Of a stretch of DNA of 15,135 bases, positions 1 to 8,052 are shown one piece after another. Position 1 is the first letter of the stretch, and each line of letters starts with the position of its first letter. The position numbers were made by a program, and so were the translations under genes. The notes beneath the pieces were generated by a model. It did not search any database and was not told the origin of the DNA. It worked only from the letters and a program-made list of their open reading frames with translations. The DNA is taken from assembly GCA_041648665.1 (NCBI GenBank), contig JBAZOP010000070.1:1-15135 (forward strand), read 5' to 3'. This stretch comes from a bacterium. Lineage in GTDB: Bacteria; UBA10199; 2-02-FULL-44-16; JAAZCA01.

Positions 1-1891
1 TGACCAACGTCGGGAATCCGGTGAACTCCTGGTTCGCACCCAAGGCCCTGCTTATGAAAAGGGTTCCCCGCGTTGAGATCTTGATGCCCGACTGGACCAT
101 GACATTCCAGCCGAACGTATACTCCGGCATCGTCTGCGTGCCCCTCTGCGAAGAGGCAAAGGCGAGAGTGGTTCCGTCATAGGCCGCGTTGCTCACATAC
201 CCGTTGGAGAGGTTCGTATCTATGGCGTATTTACTCGTAGCGTTCTCGAGGAAGAGTTTCCCGCCGCGATCGCTCTCCATTTCGATGGCCGCTATCAGGC
301 CAGAGCTCTGGCCTGCGCCGTCGGCCCTCACGTATATCGCGCCGGTGTCGAGCGTTCCGAAGTCGCCGTCGCTCCCCATGATCTCCAGCGCAGATGCGCC
401 CGAGCCGTCCGACGCCTTCAGCGCCGTGAAAGTGGCGGCCGCCCCGCCTTGATACGGCGCAACACGGTTGGGCAGAGCCGCAACCAGTTCCTCATCAAGG
501 TCGGCCTTGAGATCTATATCCCAGTTCTCTTCCGCGCTCTCGCTCTCTGCGCGGCCGATGGAGAGCAGGAAATTAGGCCCTCTTACGAAGGCTCGCTCGG
601 ACTGCACCGCTATCGCAAATATGTAGGGCGGCGCGCCCTCCTGATATTTGAGGCCCGTCAGCTGGATCTGTTTGAAGTGGTCCGCCTTGGAAAGATTTCC
701 CATGTCGCGATACACGAAAAACCCGCCGATAAACCTGAGCAGGCCGCTCTCGCTATCCAGGCCGAACGTGGCCAGCGACCCGTCCTTGGCCGCATCCGCC
801 ATGCACTTGAGCTGTTGCGGCTGATCGACGCTGGTCGAGCACTCCTGCAGCAGGAAATCGGACACGGCCTGCTGGTCGTAGGCGATCCCCACCACGTACA
901 GGCTCTGACCGTCCCACGCGATGTCGGTGGGTATGAACCTGTCGAAGCGCTCGAAGCTCGAGTCGTTCGTGGCAAAGCCGGGCAGCGAAGGGCTGCCGCC
1001 ACCCGTGGGATACGCCCTGAGCCTGCTGTAGACGCCGTCGGTCAGCATCGCCTCGAATATGGGGTGATATGCCTGCTCGAACGTGGGCGCCACGGCCGCC
1101 GCTGAAGACGGTTTTGAGAGGACGAATACGTGGCTCGATCCTGCCTGGGTCCTGACAGGGAGGAGCGACAAGCTCGACTCCTGCGCCACGACCTCTGAGG
1201 CTATGATCCCGGAACAGCTCTCGCCGCCGATGAGATCGGCCGGAGCTATCTGCTGCACGAAACCGTCCGCAGTCGTGAAGACGATGGAGGAATTGTCGTC
1301 CGACAGATCGAGCGAGGTCACCCCGTCGGGCGCCGAACGCCAGGCGCCCCTGGTCGAGTAATCCGCAAACCCCGTGCCCGCGTCGTTGGGCCCCGCTACT
1401 CCCAGCCCCCTCTCCGTACCGTAGACCAGCATGCGCTTGCCCCCGTACACCATCGGCGCGATGTCGTTGACGGCGCCCGGCTTTGCCAGGCTGATCTTGC
1501 CGATCACCTCATCCGCAGTGCCGTACTTGATGGAGGCGCCGCTGCCCCAGAAGATCATCTCCGATACTTCGGAATCCGGTATCTGGACGGCAAGAGAGGC
1601 GAGCCCCCTGATCTGCCCGCCCAAGCTCCCGCTGTAAGCGGACTCGAACGGATTCACCTCTATGGTCCTCTCGTACGGATCGGAGCCCGAGATCTCGACG
1701 CGATACGAAGCGTCGCCCGTCATGCACAGATCCCCCGAGGTTTGAGCGATCCCGCCGGAAGAGCCGCCACTGCCTCCGCCCGAGCAGTCGATCATTATGA
1801 TAAGGAGCGTCAAAGCGATGACGCCGGCAAATGCCCTGACAACGGTATGTGGCCGGCATCCGCGACGCGGCAGACAGTTCAATTTATCCAT
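1..1891 (-). CDS. Large secreted lipoprotein of unknown function, partial (3' end outside window)
   Basis: An uninterrupted reading frame of 630 codons starts at the ATG at 1891-1889 and runs off the left edge with no stop. The N-terminus has a basic stretch (LPRRGCRPH), a hydrophobic segment at about residues 19-34 and then Cys36 followed by a Gly/Ser-rich linker. This is the layout of a lipoprotein signal peptide, but the residue before Cys36 is Asp (M-I-D-C), which is unusual for a lipobox. The mature part has no domain I recognise. It is rich in Gly, Ser and Asp with alternating hydrophobic segments, such as SLYVVGIAYD and SSIVFTTADGF, that would suit a beta-propeller or other beta-rich fold; that is a guess. 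A GGAG-type site lies about 10 bases upstream. The gene follows the lipid-kinase gene on the same strand after about 110 bases, so it may have its own promoter. Confidence 0.8.
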   Translation of the reverse strand, partial: MDKLNCLPRRGCRPHTVVRAFAGVIALTLLIIMIDCSGGGSGGSSGGIAQTSGDLCMTGDASYRVEISGSDPYERTIEVNPFESAYSGSLGGQIRGLASLAVQIPDSEVSEMIFWGSGASIKYGTADEVIGKISLAKPGAVNDIAPMVYGGKRMLVYGTERGLGVAGPNDAGTGFADYSTRGAWRSAPDGVTSLDLSDDNSSIVFTTADGFVQQIAPADLIGGESCSGIIASEVVAQESSLSLLPVRTQAGSSHVFVLSKPSSAAAVAPTFEQAYHPIFEAMLTDGVYSRLRAYPTGGGSPSLPGFATNDSSFERFDRFIPTDIAWDGQSLYVVGIAYDQQAVSDFLLQECSTSVDQPQQLKCMADAAKDGSLATFGLDSESGLLRFIGGFFVYRDMGNLSKADHFKQIQLTGLKYQEGAPPYIFAIAVQSERAFVRGPNFLLSIGRAESESAEENWDIDLKADLDEELVAALPNRVAPYQGGAAATFTALKASDGSGASALEIMGSDGDFGTLDTGAIYVRADGAGQSSGLIAAIEMESDRGGKLFLENATSKYAIDTNLSNGYVSNAAYDGTTLAFASSQRGTQTMPEYTFGWNVMVQSGIKISTRGTLFISRALGANQEFTGFPTLV

Positions 1892-1999
1892 AATCAGCCC
1901 TCTCCGCCCTTGAAAACGACCGCAGGGCAATCCGGACTTCGCCGTGCAAAACCGACAGTTTATTAATAAAGCATAACCCGTGCCAGAAAAACGGACGGG

Positions 2000-2935
2000 C
2001 TAGGAAACGATCATCGTGAGGGCCGGGCCGGTCGTTATCTCTATCCTGTCGGCAGGCTTGTCCGCAAAATCGCCGTCGACCGTGTATTCCATGGGGTTTT
2101 CGAATTCCAGCACCATGTCGGAGGTCATCTCGTCGATCAGGTGCTCGGAGCGGGCCGGCAGCGCGAAGAAGGCGCGCGGGAAGGTGAACAGGAGCTGGCG
2201 GCCTGTGGCGGAAATGCAGATGGATTGGAACTTGCCTTCTACTGAGGTTGACCTGTAGAGCGGCTTGAAATTGAAGCCGAGCGTGGACATCGTGCCCGCG
2301 AATATCATCATGTAATTTTTGAACGGCGCAGGCTTTCCCTCTATGGTGATCCTGCAGTCGAAGCGTTCGGCGAGCCGCCTTGCGAACCTGCCGTTGATGA
2401 TCGAGGAGAACACGGCCCTGGCCAGCAGCATGGCGCCTCTGAAGGGCGTGGGCCCGCCCTCGACGTTCTGATAGACTTTTATGAAGCGGCTGATGAGCCC
2501 CATTCCGAAGAGGAATCCGTACGCGCCGTTGACGCGGATCATGTTGATGCCGACCTCTTTGAACGGGATGCCCTCGTGATATTTCAAGATGAGGCTCGAG
2601 AGTATCTTCTCGGTCTTGCCCTTGACGTTCAGCTGATTCGCCAGATTGTTCATCGTGCCGCCGCGGAGGAGCGCGATCTTCGGCAGCGGTTTGTCGCCGT
2701 ACACGTCGAGGAAGACGGACAGCGTCCGGTGGTTCGTGCCGTCGCCCCCCGAGATTCCGAGTATGTCCACTTCCCTCTCTTTGAATTCGCGCGCCAGGGT
2801 GCGCACCTCGTCGAGCGTCTCGGTCGAATGGCACGAACCGCGGTCGCCCACGATGAAGCCCATCTTCCGCGCGCGCTCCGGGTCCTTCCTGTGGGAGCGC
2901 GAATACGGATTAATTATTATCCCTATCCCTGACAT
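2000..2935 (-). CDS. Diacylglycerol/sphingoid-kinase-like lipid kinase (YegS/DAGK catalytic family)
   Basis: This 311-residue protein has the hallmarks of the DAGK catalytic domain. There is an N-terminal nucleotide-binding strand (GIGIIINPYS), the GGDGTN motif at residues 63-68 and the second Gly motif GGTMN at 92-96. The C-terminal half (about 120-311) fits the beta-sandwich substrate domain and ends in the typical DGD-containing strand (TVDGDFADKP). Family members phosphorylate diacylglycerol, sphingoid bases or related lipids with ATP. The actual substrate cannot be read from the sequence. It begins 14 bases after the kamE stop, with a GGAG about 11 bases upstream of the ATG, so it is probably the last gene of the kdd-kamADE transcript. 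A link between lipid phosphorylation and lysine catabolism is not obvious and may be only co-transcription. Confidence 0.85.
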   Translation of the reverse strand: MSGIGIIINPYSRSHRKDPERARKMGFIVGDRGSCHSTETLDEVRTLAREFKEREVDILGISGGDGTNHRTLSVFLDVYGDKPLPKIALLRGGTMNNLANQLNVKGKTEKILSSLILKYHEGIPFKEVGINMIRVNGAYGFLFGMGLISRFIKVYQNVEGGPTPFRGAMLLARAVFSSIINGRFARRLAERFDCRITIEGKPAPFKNYMMIFAGTMSTLGFNFKPLYRSTSVEGKFQSICISATGRQLLFTFPRAFFALPARSEHLIDEMTSDMVLEFENPMEYTVDGDFADKPADRIEITTGPALTMIVS

Positions 2936-2949
2936 AGGTTCATCCGCTC

Positions 2950-3924
2950 CTATTGCGCCGTCGCCGCCTTTGAATGATGCGACCTGCGTGCGCCGCCGCG
3001 CCTCCCCCTGCGCCTGGGCCTGCGCTTTTTCCCCTGGCCGGCGGGCTGCGCCTCTTGTGGATGCGGTTGCGGACGTGGGTATTGACGCACGTGCGCCTGC
3101 GGTTGAGCACGGACCGCGGCGTGCGGCTCACGCGAAGGCGCCGCATGCGCGGGGATGTCTTTCGGCTTCGCTACTATGCCGCGGCGCTTCATGTACTCGT
3201 GCACGATGAAGGAGGCGACCTGCGAAGGCCTGGTCCCAGGCCCGAAGCCCGCGTCAAAGCCGAGCTTGAGGGCGTTCTGATGGTCTAGCCTCGGTCCGCC
3301 GATGACGGTGATCAGCCCCTTCCTGAGCTTGTCGCTCTTCTTGACCAGGGCATGGAGCTCCTTGAGGTTTTTGATGTGACTGTCGCGCTGCGTGACCACC
3401 TGCGAAACCAGGAGCGCGTCGGCCTCAAGCTGCACCGCCCGCTCAATCAGTTCCTCGTTGGTGAGCTGGCTGCGGAGATTGTGAGCTTTGAAGAGAGGGT
3501 AACGCTCCAAGCCATAGTCGTGGGCGTAGCCCTTCATGTTCATGATGGCGTCGATGCCAACCGTGTGCGCGTCCGAACCGGTGCATGCGCCCACCACAAC
3601 GATCGGCCTGTCGATGTTGCGCGCCATGTACGCCGTGAGCTCCTCGTAGTTCATGGCCGGGACCTCGACCTTCGGCACGTGAATCGCCGAAAGATCTATC
3701 GTCCGGTCGCACTTTCCGTACGCCACGAAGAAAGTGAACTCACGGCCCATCGGATCCATCGCACAGATAGCCACGTCGCGGAGCCCTATCCCCTCAACGT
3801 ATCGCTTCGCCGCCTCGCGGGCCTCCGGCGACGCGGGGACAGGGAACGTAAACGAAAGCTGCATCTGGCCGTCGTCCAGTCTGTCGCCGTAGGGCTTGAG
3901 CTTCTTGTGGTTGACCTTGAGCAT
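2950..3924 (-). CDS. kamE: Beta-lysine 5,6-aminomutase beta subunit (B12-binding), with Arg-rich C-terminal tail
   Basis: This is the cobalamin-binding subunit of (beta-)lysine 5,6-aminomutase. With KamD it moves the terminal amino group of L-beta-lysine to give 3,5-diaminohexanoate, using adenosylcobalamin and PLP. The base-off B12 motif DxHxxG is present (D118, H120, G123), with H120 as the expected cobalt ligand. K131 lies 11 residues after this His, in MNMKGYAHDYGLERY, the position of the PLP Schiff-base lysine in the clostridial enzyme (His133 and Lys144 there). The Rossmann-like B12 fold continues to about residue 245, including the VIGGPR loop. The protein is 324 residues against about 260 in the family: residues from about 252 form an extra Pro/His/Gln-rich segment and then a strongly basic tail (GKKRRPRRRGRRGG near 298-311). 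The start codon directly abuts the kamD stop (TAGATG), and a GAGG site sits at the end of kamD, so the two subunits are probably translationally coupled. Confidence 0.93.
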   Translation of the reverse strand: MLKVNHKKLKPYGDRLDDGQMQLSFTFPVPASPEAREAAKRYVEGIGLRDVAICAMDPMGREFTFFVAYGKCDRTIDLSAIHVPKVEVPAMNYEELTAYMARNIDRPIVVVGACTGSDAHTVGIDAIMNMKGYAHDYGLERYPLFKAHNLRSQLTNEELIERAVQLEADALLVSQVVTQRDSHIKNLKELHALVKKSDKLRKGLITVIGGPRLDHQNALKLGFDAGFGPGTRPSQVASFIVHEYMKRRGIVAKPKDIPAHAAPSREPHAAVRAQPQAHVRQYPRPQPHPQEAQPAGQGKKRRPRRRGRRGGARRSHHSKAATAQ

Positions 3925-5487
3925 CTATTCGTCCTCTTCTGCCTTCGCCTTGAGAAGGTCAAGCACGGGGTTGAGATAGTGCGCGTCCTTCTGGAAGACG
4001 CCGTCGAGCCCCTTGCCTCCGTTCTCATCGCGCTCTATCTCCGCGAACATCCCCTTGCCGATCGCCTTCATCAGCCCGGCCTCCTCGATCTTCTTCAGGT
4101 ATTTGTGCACGTTGTCGAGCACCGTGTGGGCGCGCCGCGTGATCTTTCCGTTCGGGTTGAAGCTTATCTCATCGCCGATGCTGCGGCAGTTGTTGAAGAC
4201 GTAGTTGGCGTTCTTCAGCGCCCAGTATCGGTCCTGGATGTGCGGGTTGTGTATCGCCTCCGTCGGTATGCCCAGGAGCTGAATCGACTGCTCCGTAACG
4301 ATGCCGCAGACGTTGAACATGGCGTCCATGACGTTGCCGAACAGTATGTCGCCCTTCATGTGTTTGGTCGGCGGCATGAACTTGATCGGCGAACGCGGGA
4401 ATATCTCGCGGACCATCTGCGCCTGCGCCAGCTCGTAGAGGAAGCCGTCCTCGATCTCCGGGTCCATCTCAAAGGCGTGGCCGAGCCCCATGAGCTCGTG
4501 CGGCATCCCGGCCTTGAGCGCGAACTGCTCGTTGATGAACTGGCTGGCGAGCACGTGGTGGGCGTTGCGGTACGCGTCGGTCGTCGTGAGATAGTTGTCC
4601 TCGCCGGTGTTGATAGTGATCCCGGCGCGCGTGCATATCAGCCTCGAGAAGTACTGGTCCACGAAGGTCCTCTTCATGTTGATATCGCGGAAGAGGATGC
4701 CATACATCGAGTCGTTGAGCAGCACGTCGAGCCGCTCCACCGCGGCCATCGCAGCGATCTCGGACATGCAGAGGCCCGATGAGTAATTGACGAGTTTGAT
4801 GTAGCGGCCCGACTTCTCCGAGGCCTCGTCGAGCGCCTGGCGCATGACTCGGAAGTTCGCCTGCGTGGCGAGCGTACCGCCGGCGCCTTCGGTGCTGATT
4901 CCGTCAGGGACGTAGTCGAGCAGAGACTGCGCAGTCGTGCGTATGACCGCGATGATGTCCGCGCCCTCTTCGACAGCCGAGACCGCCTGAGCGGCGTCAT
5001 CGTAGATATTTCCGGTGGCGACGATCAGGTACTTCCACGGCTGCGGCGGCTCGCCCCTGCGGTTCATCACGCCACGGCGGCGCTGTCTGGCCTCGTCGAT
5101 CCTCTTGATGCCCGCCTCGGCGAGCTCGACCGCCTTTTGTCTGATCCGGTCCTCAGCCACGTTCGGCACCGAGTCGAGCTTGAGATGGTCTGTAGCAAGC
5201 CGCTTTCCCAGTTCCCCGGCGGAGAGCCCGGTGTGGACCGCCGCCCTGGCGAACCACCAGGCGACGCCCTTGCGGAGCATGTCCTTGGGGCTGCGGTCCA
5301 CGATCAGGTTGACGTGGGGCATCTCGAGGTGCGCCTCCTCCACGCCGAAGACGCGCAGCACCGCGCGTTCGATCGAGGCGGTTGAGTGCCTGTCGATGTA
5401 CTTCTGCACCGGAGAGACGATGCGCGCCGCCATGTTCCTGCACTGGTCGATCTTGTCGCGGTCCAGGTTGAGTTTTCTATATGCCAT
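3925..5487 (-). CDS. kamD: Beta-lysine 5,6-aminomutase alpha subunit
   Basis: This 520-residue protein matches the large subunit of D-lysine/L-beta-lysine 5,6-aminomutase in length (about 516 in Clostridium) and in typical segments. These include the N-terminus MAYRKLNLDRDKIDQCR, the 'NRRGEPPQPWKYLIVATGNIYDD' region around residues 143-165 and the 'INTGEDNYLTTTDAYRNAHHVLASQ' region in the middle. This subunit forms the TIM barrel that sits over the cobalamin held by KamE and provides most contacts to PLP and substrate. It acts in the cytoplasm on the product of KamA. The ATG lies 3 bases after the kamA stop, and the stop abuts the kamE start, as expected for a co-translated complex. No truncation or frameshift is visible. 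Confidence 0.95.
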   Translation of the reverse strand: MAYRKLNLDRDKIDQCRNMAARIVSPVQKYIDRHSTASIERAVLRVFGVEEAHLEMPHVNLIVDRSPKDMLRKGVAWWFARAAVHTGLSAGELGKRLATDHLKLDSVPNVAEDRIRQKAVELAEAGIKRIDEARQRRRGVMNRRGEPPQPWKYLIVATGNIYDDAAQAVSAVEEGADIIAVIRTTAQSLLDYVPDGISTEGAGGTLATQANFRVMRQALDEASEKSGRYIKLVNYSSGLCMSEIAAMAAVERLDVLLNDSMYGILFRDINMKRTFVDQYFSRLICTRAGITINTGEDNYLTTTDAYRNAHHVLASQFINEQFALKAGMPHELMGLGHAFEMDPEIEDGFLYELAQAQMVREIFPRSPIKFMPPTKHMKGDILFGNVMDAMFNVCGIVTEQSIQLLGIPTEAIHNPHIQDRYWALKNANYVFNNCRSIGDEISFNPNGKITRRAHTVLDNVHKYLKKIEEAGLMKAIGKGMFAEIERDENGGKGLDGVFQKDAHYLNPVLDLLKAKAEEDE

Positions 5488-5490
5488 AAA

Positions 5491-6744
5491 TCACACCTGC
5501 GGTTTCAGGATTACCCTCTTGCCGTCCACGAGATCGTAGAAAGCCGTGTTCTTAGGCTGCTCCGGCGCGAAATTTTTCGCTATATCGTCCGCGGTCGAGC
5601 ACGCGCTGTCGCGCTCACGCGGGTTGGTGTAGCTTGACATGAGCCCCCTGTAATTGCGCACCACGGCCCTCTCGTCGGTGAGCGTGAGCAGATAGTTCGG
5701 CATCACCGGTATCTTGCCGCCGCCGCCAGGCGCATCTATCACGAAGGTCGGCAGCGCTAGACCCGAGGTATGACCGCGCAAGTACTCCATTATCTCGAAG
5801 CCCTTGGAGACTGAGGTGCGGAAGTGCTCGATCCCCTCGGCCAGGTCGCACTGATAAATGTAATAAGGCTTCACCCGAATTTTGAGGAGTTCGTGCAAAA
5901 GCTTCTTCATCACCGCTGGATCGGAGTTGATCTTGCGGAGCAGCACCGACTGGTTCGAGATCGGCATGCCGGCGTCCGCTATCTTCTCGCATGCGGCCTT
6001 TGCCTGCGGAGTCACCTCATACGGATGGCTGAAGTGAGTCATGAAATAAACAGGCTGATACTTTTTGAGCATCGCGATCACTTCGTCGGTTACGCCCATA
6101 GGCATGACGCACGGGAAACGGCTGGCCACTCGGATGATCTCCACGTGCGGTATCGCGCGTATCCTCTTTATGATCCCCTCCAGCGTGGCCACCGGCAGCA
6201 TGAGCGCATCGCCGCCGGAGAGAATCACGTCGCGGATCTCCCTGTTCTTCGCGATGTATTCGATCGCATTGTCGTGCTCGGAGGCGAGCTGCTTCGTGGT
6301 GCGCGAGAGGACGTGGCGCCTTCTCGTGCAGAAGCGGCAGTACATGCTGCATACCTCTGAGACCAGGAAGAGCACGCGGTCCGGGTAGCGATGCACGAGC
6401 CTGGGCACCGGCATGTCGGCGTCCTCGGCGAGGGGATCCGTGAGATCGCCCAGCCCAGGTTCGAGCTCCGCGAGCCTGGGCACGCACTGCATTCGGATCG
6501 GGCATTCGGGGTTTTTCTCGTCGATGAGCGAAAGGAAATAAGGCGTCACCTGGAATTTCGAATGTTTGACCGCGCGATCGACATCCGCCTTTTCCTTCGG
6601 CGTGAGCGCTATCACCTTGCTCAACCCTTCGGCGTCCGTGACAGCGTTCGCGAGCTGCCAACGCGGGTCGTTCCACTGCTCGGGCGAAACGTCCTCATAG
6701 GCCTTGATGCGCTGAAAATATTTCGGATCGCTCATGTCGATCAT
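5491..6744 (-). CDS. kamA: L-lysine 2,3-aminomutase (radical SAM, PLP)
   Basis: This enzyme converts L-lysine to L-beta-lysine, the first step of lysine fermentation. The 417-residue protein has the radical SAM cluster motif CSMYCRFC (C132, C136, C139) followed by TRRR, the GGD segment at 177-179 and the PLP motif PGGGGK with K344. The two aspartates that bind the side-chain amino group of lysine in the clostridial enzyme (Asp293, Asp330) are kept as D300 (YQCDL) and D337 (VIDAPGGGGK). This favours lysine over glutamate as substrate. The structural zinc site of the clostridial enzyme appears lost: the position of Cys268 is D275, and the CxCxxC near the C-terminus is replaced by a segment with one Cys (RERDSACSTADD). 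The ATG lies 6 bases after the kdd stop with GAGG/GGAG upstream. A second in-frame ATG three codons later (6735) is possible. Confidence 0.94.
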   Translation of the reverse strand: MIDMSDPKYFQRIKAYEDVSPEQWNDPRWQLANAVTDAEGLSKVIALTPKEKADVDRAVKHSKFQVTPYFLSLIDEKNPECPIRMQCVPRLAELEPGLGDLTDPLAEDADMPVPRLVHRYPDRVLFLVSEVCSMYCRFCTRRRHVLSRTTKQLASEHDNAIEYIAKNREIRDVILSGGDALMLPVATLEGIIKRIRAIPHVEIIRVASRFPCVMPMGVTDEVIAMLKKYQPVYFMTHFSHPYEVTPQAKAACEKIADAGMPISNQSVLLRKINSDPAVMKKLLHELLKIRVKPYYIYQCDLAEGIEHFRTSVSKGFEIMEYLRGHTSGLALPTFVIDAPGGGGKIPVMPNYLLTLTDERAVVRNYRGLMSSYTNPRERDSACSTADDIAKNFAPEQPKNTAFYDLVDGKRVILKPQV

Positions 6745-6750
6745 GCCGCC

Positions 6751-7797
6751 TCACTCCCCAAACTTGTCGTCGAACCACTTTTTCACCACCGCGCTCTTGC
6801 GGTACAAATCGAGCGTGAACCGCGCGTGGTTCGGCGCGTAGCCGTTGCCGATTATCATCTCCACGTCCATTCCCACGCCCTCGGCGCCGAGAGCCGCCTT
6901 CTGGAAGTTTGTCGCCATGTTGAAGAAGTAGACCTTTCCGCCCTGGCGACATGCGAGGACGGATGCAAGCTCGGTCCCCTCGACGTTCGCCGTGTTTATC
7001 ACAAGGTCGCACATCTTGCCGTTCGTGGCCTTGGCGACCTTGTCCATCGTCTCGGCCGGCGAGAGGGCGTTAGCGGTGAAGCATTCGTCGACGAGCCCCA
7101 GCGACTTCATGGTCTCAACGCTAGATTCGCGCGTGGCCGACGCGATGATCCTGCAGTTCTTCCCCAACTTCTCGCGGATCGCCGCAGCGCACAGTATCCC
7201 GGATTTGCCGCAGCCGATCACATAGACTGTATCGCCCTTCTTTGCGAGCCGATCGGCCTGCGGCGGCGCACCGGCCACGTCAAGCAGCGCAAGGCAGACT
7301 TTGAGGTCCATGTCGTCCGGGATCTTCGCAAGCACGCCGGAGTCGAAGAGGATGGCGTTGCCGTCTATGTCGATCTGTTCGGAGTCGCGGACCTCTTTTA
7401 TGCGCTCGATGATGAGCGGGGTGAGGGTGAGAGAAACCAGAGTGCATACCCGATCGCCCTTCTTCACGTTGCAGGGATTGGAGTACGCGGGCCCCATCTC
7501 CTCGACCGTGCCGAGGAGCATGCCGCCGGAGCCGGTCACAGGATTCTGCTGCTTGCCCATCTTCGATACGTTGGCCAGCACCTGCTTTGCTATGCCGTCG
7601 GAGCTCCCGGCCGAGGCCTCTTTCATCTGGCGAAAGGAGGCCGAGTCTATGTTGAGGGTCTGTACGTTGATGAGTATTTCGTTCTCGTAGATAGGCAGCG
7701 AATTGTCGACGCGCGTGGCCGCCTGCGGCAGAGCCCCCTTCGGCTCGATGACGCGATGACGACCGAAGCGGTCGCTACCTGTGCGATATTTGGTCAC
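6751..7797 (-). CDS. kdd: L-erythro-3,5-diaminohexanoate dehydrogenase
   Basis: Kdd oxidatively deaminates 3,5-diaminohexanoate to 5-amino-3-oxohexanoate with NAD(P)+, the step after KamDE. The N-terminal segment (GRHRVIEPKGALPQ followed by the NEILINVQTLNIDSASF region) is characteristic of this family. A zinc-less MDR-like Rossmann half follows, with the nucleotide-binding motif GCGKSG (counted from the upstream ATG, residues 199-204) after a TVYVI strand. I chose the GTG at 7797 because GGAGG lies five bases in front of it and no good site precedes the ATG at 7809. Using the ATG would add four residues (MEVK). This is the first gene of the operon, 6 bases from kamA, and its upstream region is shared with a divergent transcript. 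Confidence 0.93.
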   Translation of the reverse strand: MTKYRTGSDRFGRHRVIEPKGALPQAATRVDNSLPIYENEILINVQTLNIDSASFRQMKEASAGSSDGIAKQVLANVSKMGKQQNPVTGSGGMLLGTVEEMGPAYSNPCNVKKGDRVCTLVSLTLTPLIIERIKEVRDSEQIDIDGNAILFDSGVLAKIPDDMDLKVCLALLDVAGAPPQADRLAKKGDTVYVIGCGKSGILCAAAIREKLGKNCRIIASATRESSVETMKSLGLVDECFTANALSPAETMDKVAKATNGKMCDLVINTANVEGTELASVLACRQGGKVYFFNMATNFQKAALGAEGVGMDVEMIIGNGYAPNHARFTLDLYRKSAVVKKWFDDKFGE

Positions 7798-7802
7798 TTT
7801 TA

Positions 7803-7807
7803 CCTCC
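7803..7807 (-). promoter_or_regulatory. Ribosome binding site deciding the kdd start
   Basis: Read on the minus strand this is GGAGG, followed by five bases and GTG. It overlaps the alternative ATG at 7809-7807, which itself has no convincing site upstream. The arrangement supports initiation at GTG 7797. Confidence 0.55.
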
Positions 7808-7929
7808 ATCCCGGAAAATTAGTGCGTTTATTAATCATACTCAGGAAGGCGAAAGCAAGGGGAATAGAGACGGTTTTTTGACGATTTCAGTCACGGTTCT
7901 CATCTTGATCCTATAGTCGATCGTAGCAA

Positions 7930-7955
7930 ATTGAAAAATAATATGTTTTTTCAAT
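7930..7955. repeat. Perfect 9-bp inverted repeat in the divergent intergenic region
   Basis: ATTGAAAAA at 7930-7938 is repeated inverted as TTTTTCAAT at 7947-7955, with an 8-base centre. It lies in the AT-rich gap between kdd (minus) and peptide 1 (plus). It overlaps a promoter-like sequence, so an operator for a dimeric regulator is possible. A weak AT-only hairpin is the alternative. Confidence 0.5.
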
Positions 7956-7960
7956 AGGAT
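7931..7960 (+). promoter_or_regulatory. Candidate sigma-70-type promoter for peptide 1 and radical SAM enzyme 1
   Basis: TTGAAA (7931-7936, 5 of 6 to consensus) and TAGGAT (7955-7960, 4 of 6) are separated by 18 bases. A start near 7967 would give a leader of about 85 bases before the peptide ATG. The -35 box lies inside the inverted repeat. Judged by eye only. Confidence 0.35.
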
Positions 7961-8042
7961 AGTTTCTTCAATCGGTGCTAATATCAAGGCATGGTTTTTG
8001 CTCATCTATGATTTCAAAAGGAAGGATATTAAAGCCCTTTGT

Positions 8043-8050
8043 GGAGGATC
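8043..8050 (+). promoter_or_regulatory. Strong ribosome binding site of peptide 1
   Basis: GGAGGATC, then two bases, then ATG 8053. The same eight bases with the same spacing precede peptide 2 at 12758-12765. It selects the internal ATG 8053 over the upstream in-frame ATG at 7975, which would otherwise add 26 residues. Confidence 0.75.
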
Positions 8051-8052
8051 CG

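Noticed and set aside
449..1105. 218-codon plus-strand frame, and other plus-strand frames in 189-1966
   Set aside because: Shadows of the lipoprotein gene, which has an unbroken minus-strand frame with a signal peptide over the whole interval.
1978..1999. Possible terminator after the lipid kinase (CCCGT...ACGGG)
   Set aside because: Only a 5-bp stem with a long loop and no clean T tract.
3352..4782. 476-codon open frame on the plus strand
   Set aside because: It lies antisense to kamD/kamE, is rich in Val/Arg/His/Leu with no recognisable motif, and is explained by GC-rich third positions of the real genes.
6391..7881. 496-codon open frame on the plus strand
   Set aside because: Antisense to kamA and kdd, same Arg/Val/His-rich shadow composition, no ribosome binding site or domain.
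7975..8052. Upstream in-frame ATG extending peptide 1 to 72 aa
   Set aside because: No ribosome binding site there, while ATG 8053 has a perfect one that matches the context of peptide 2.
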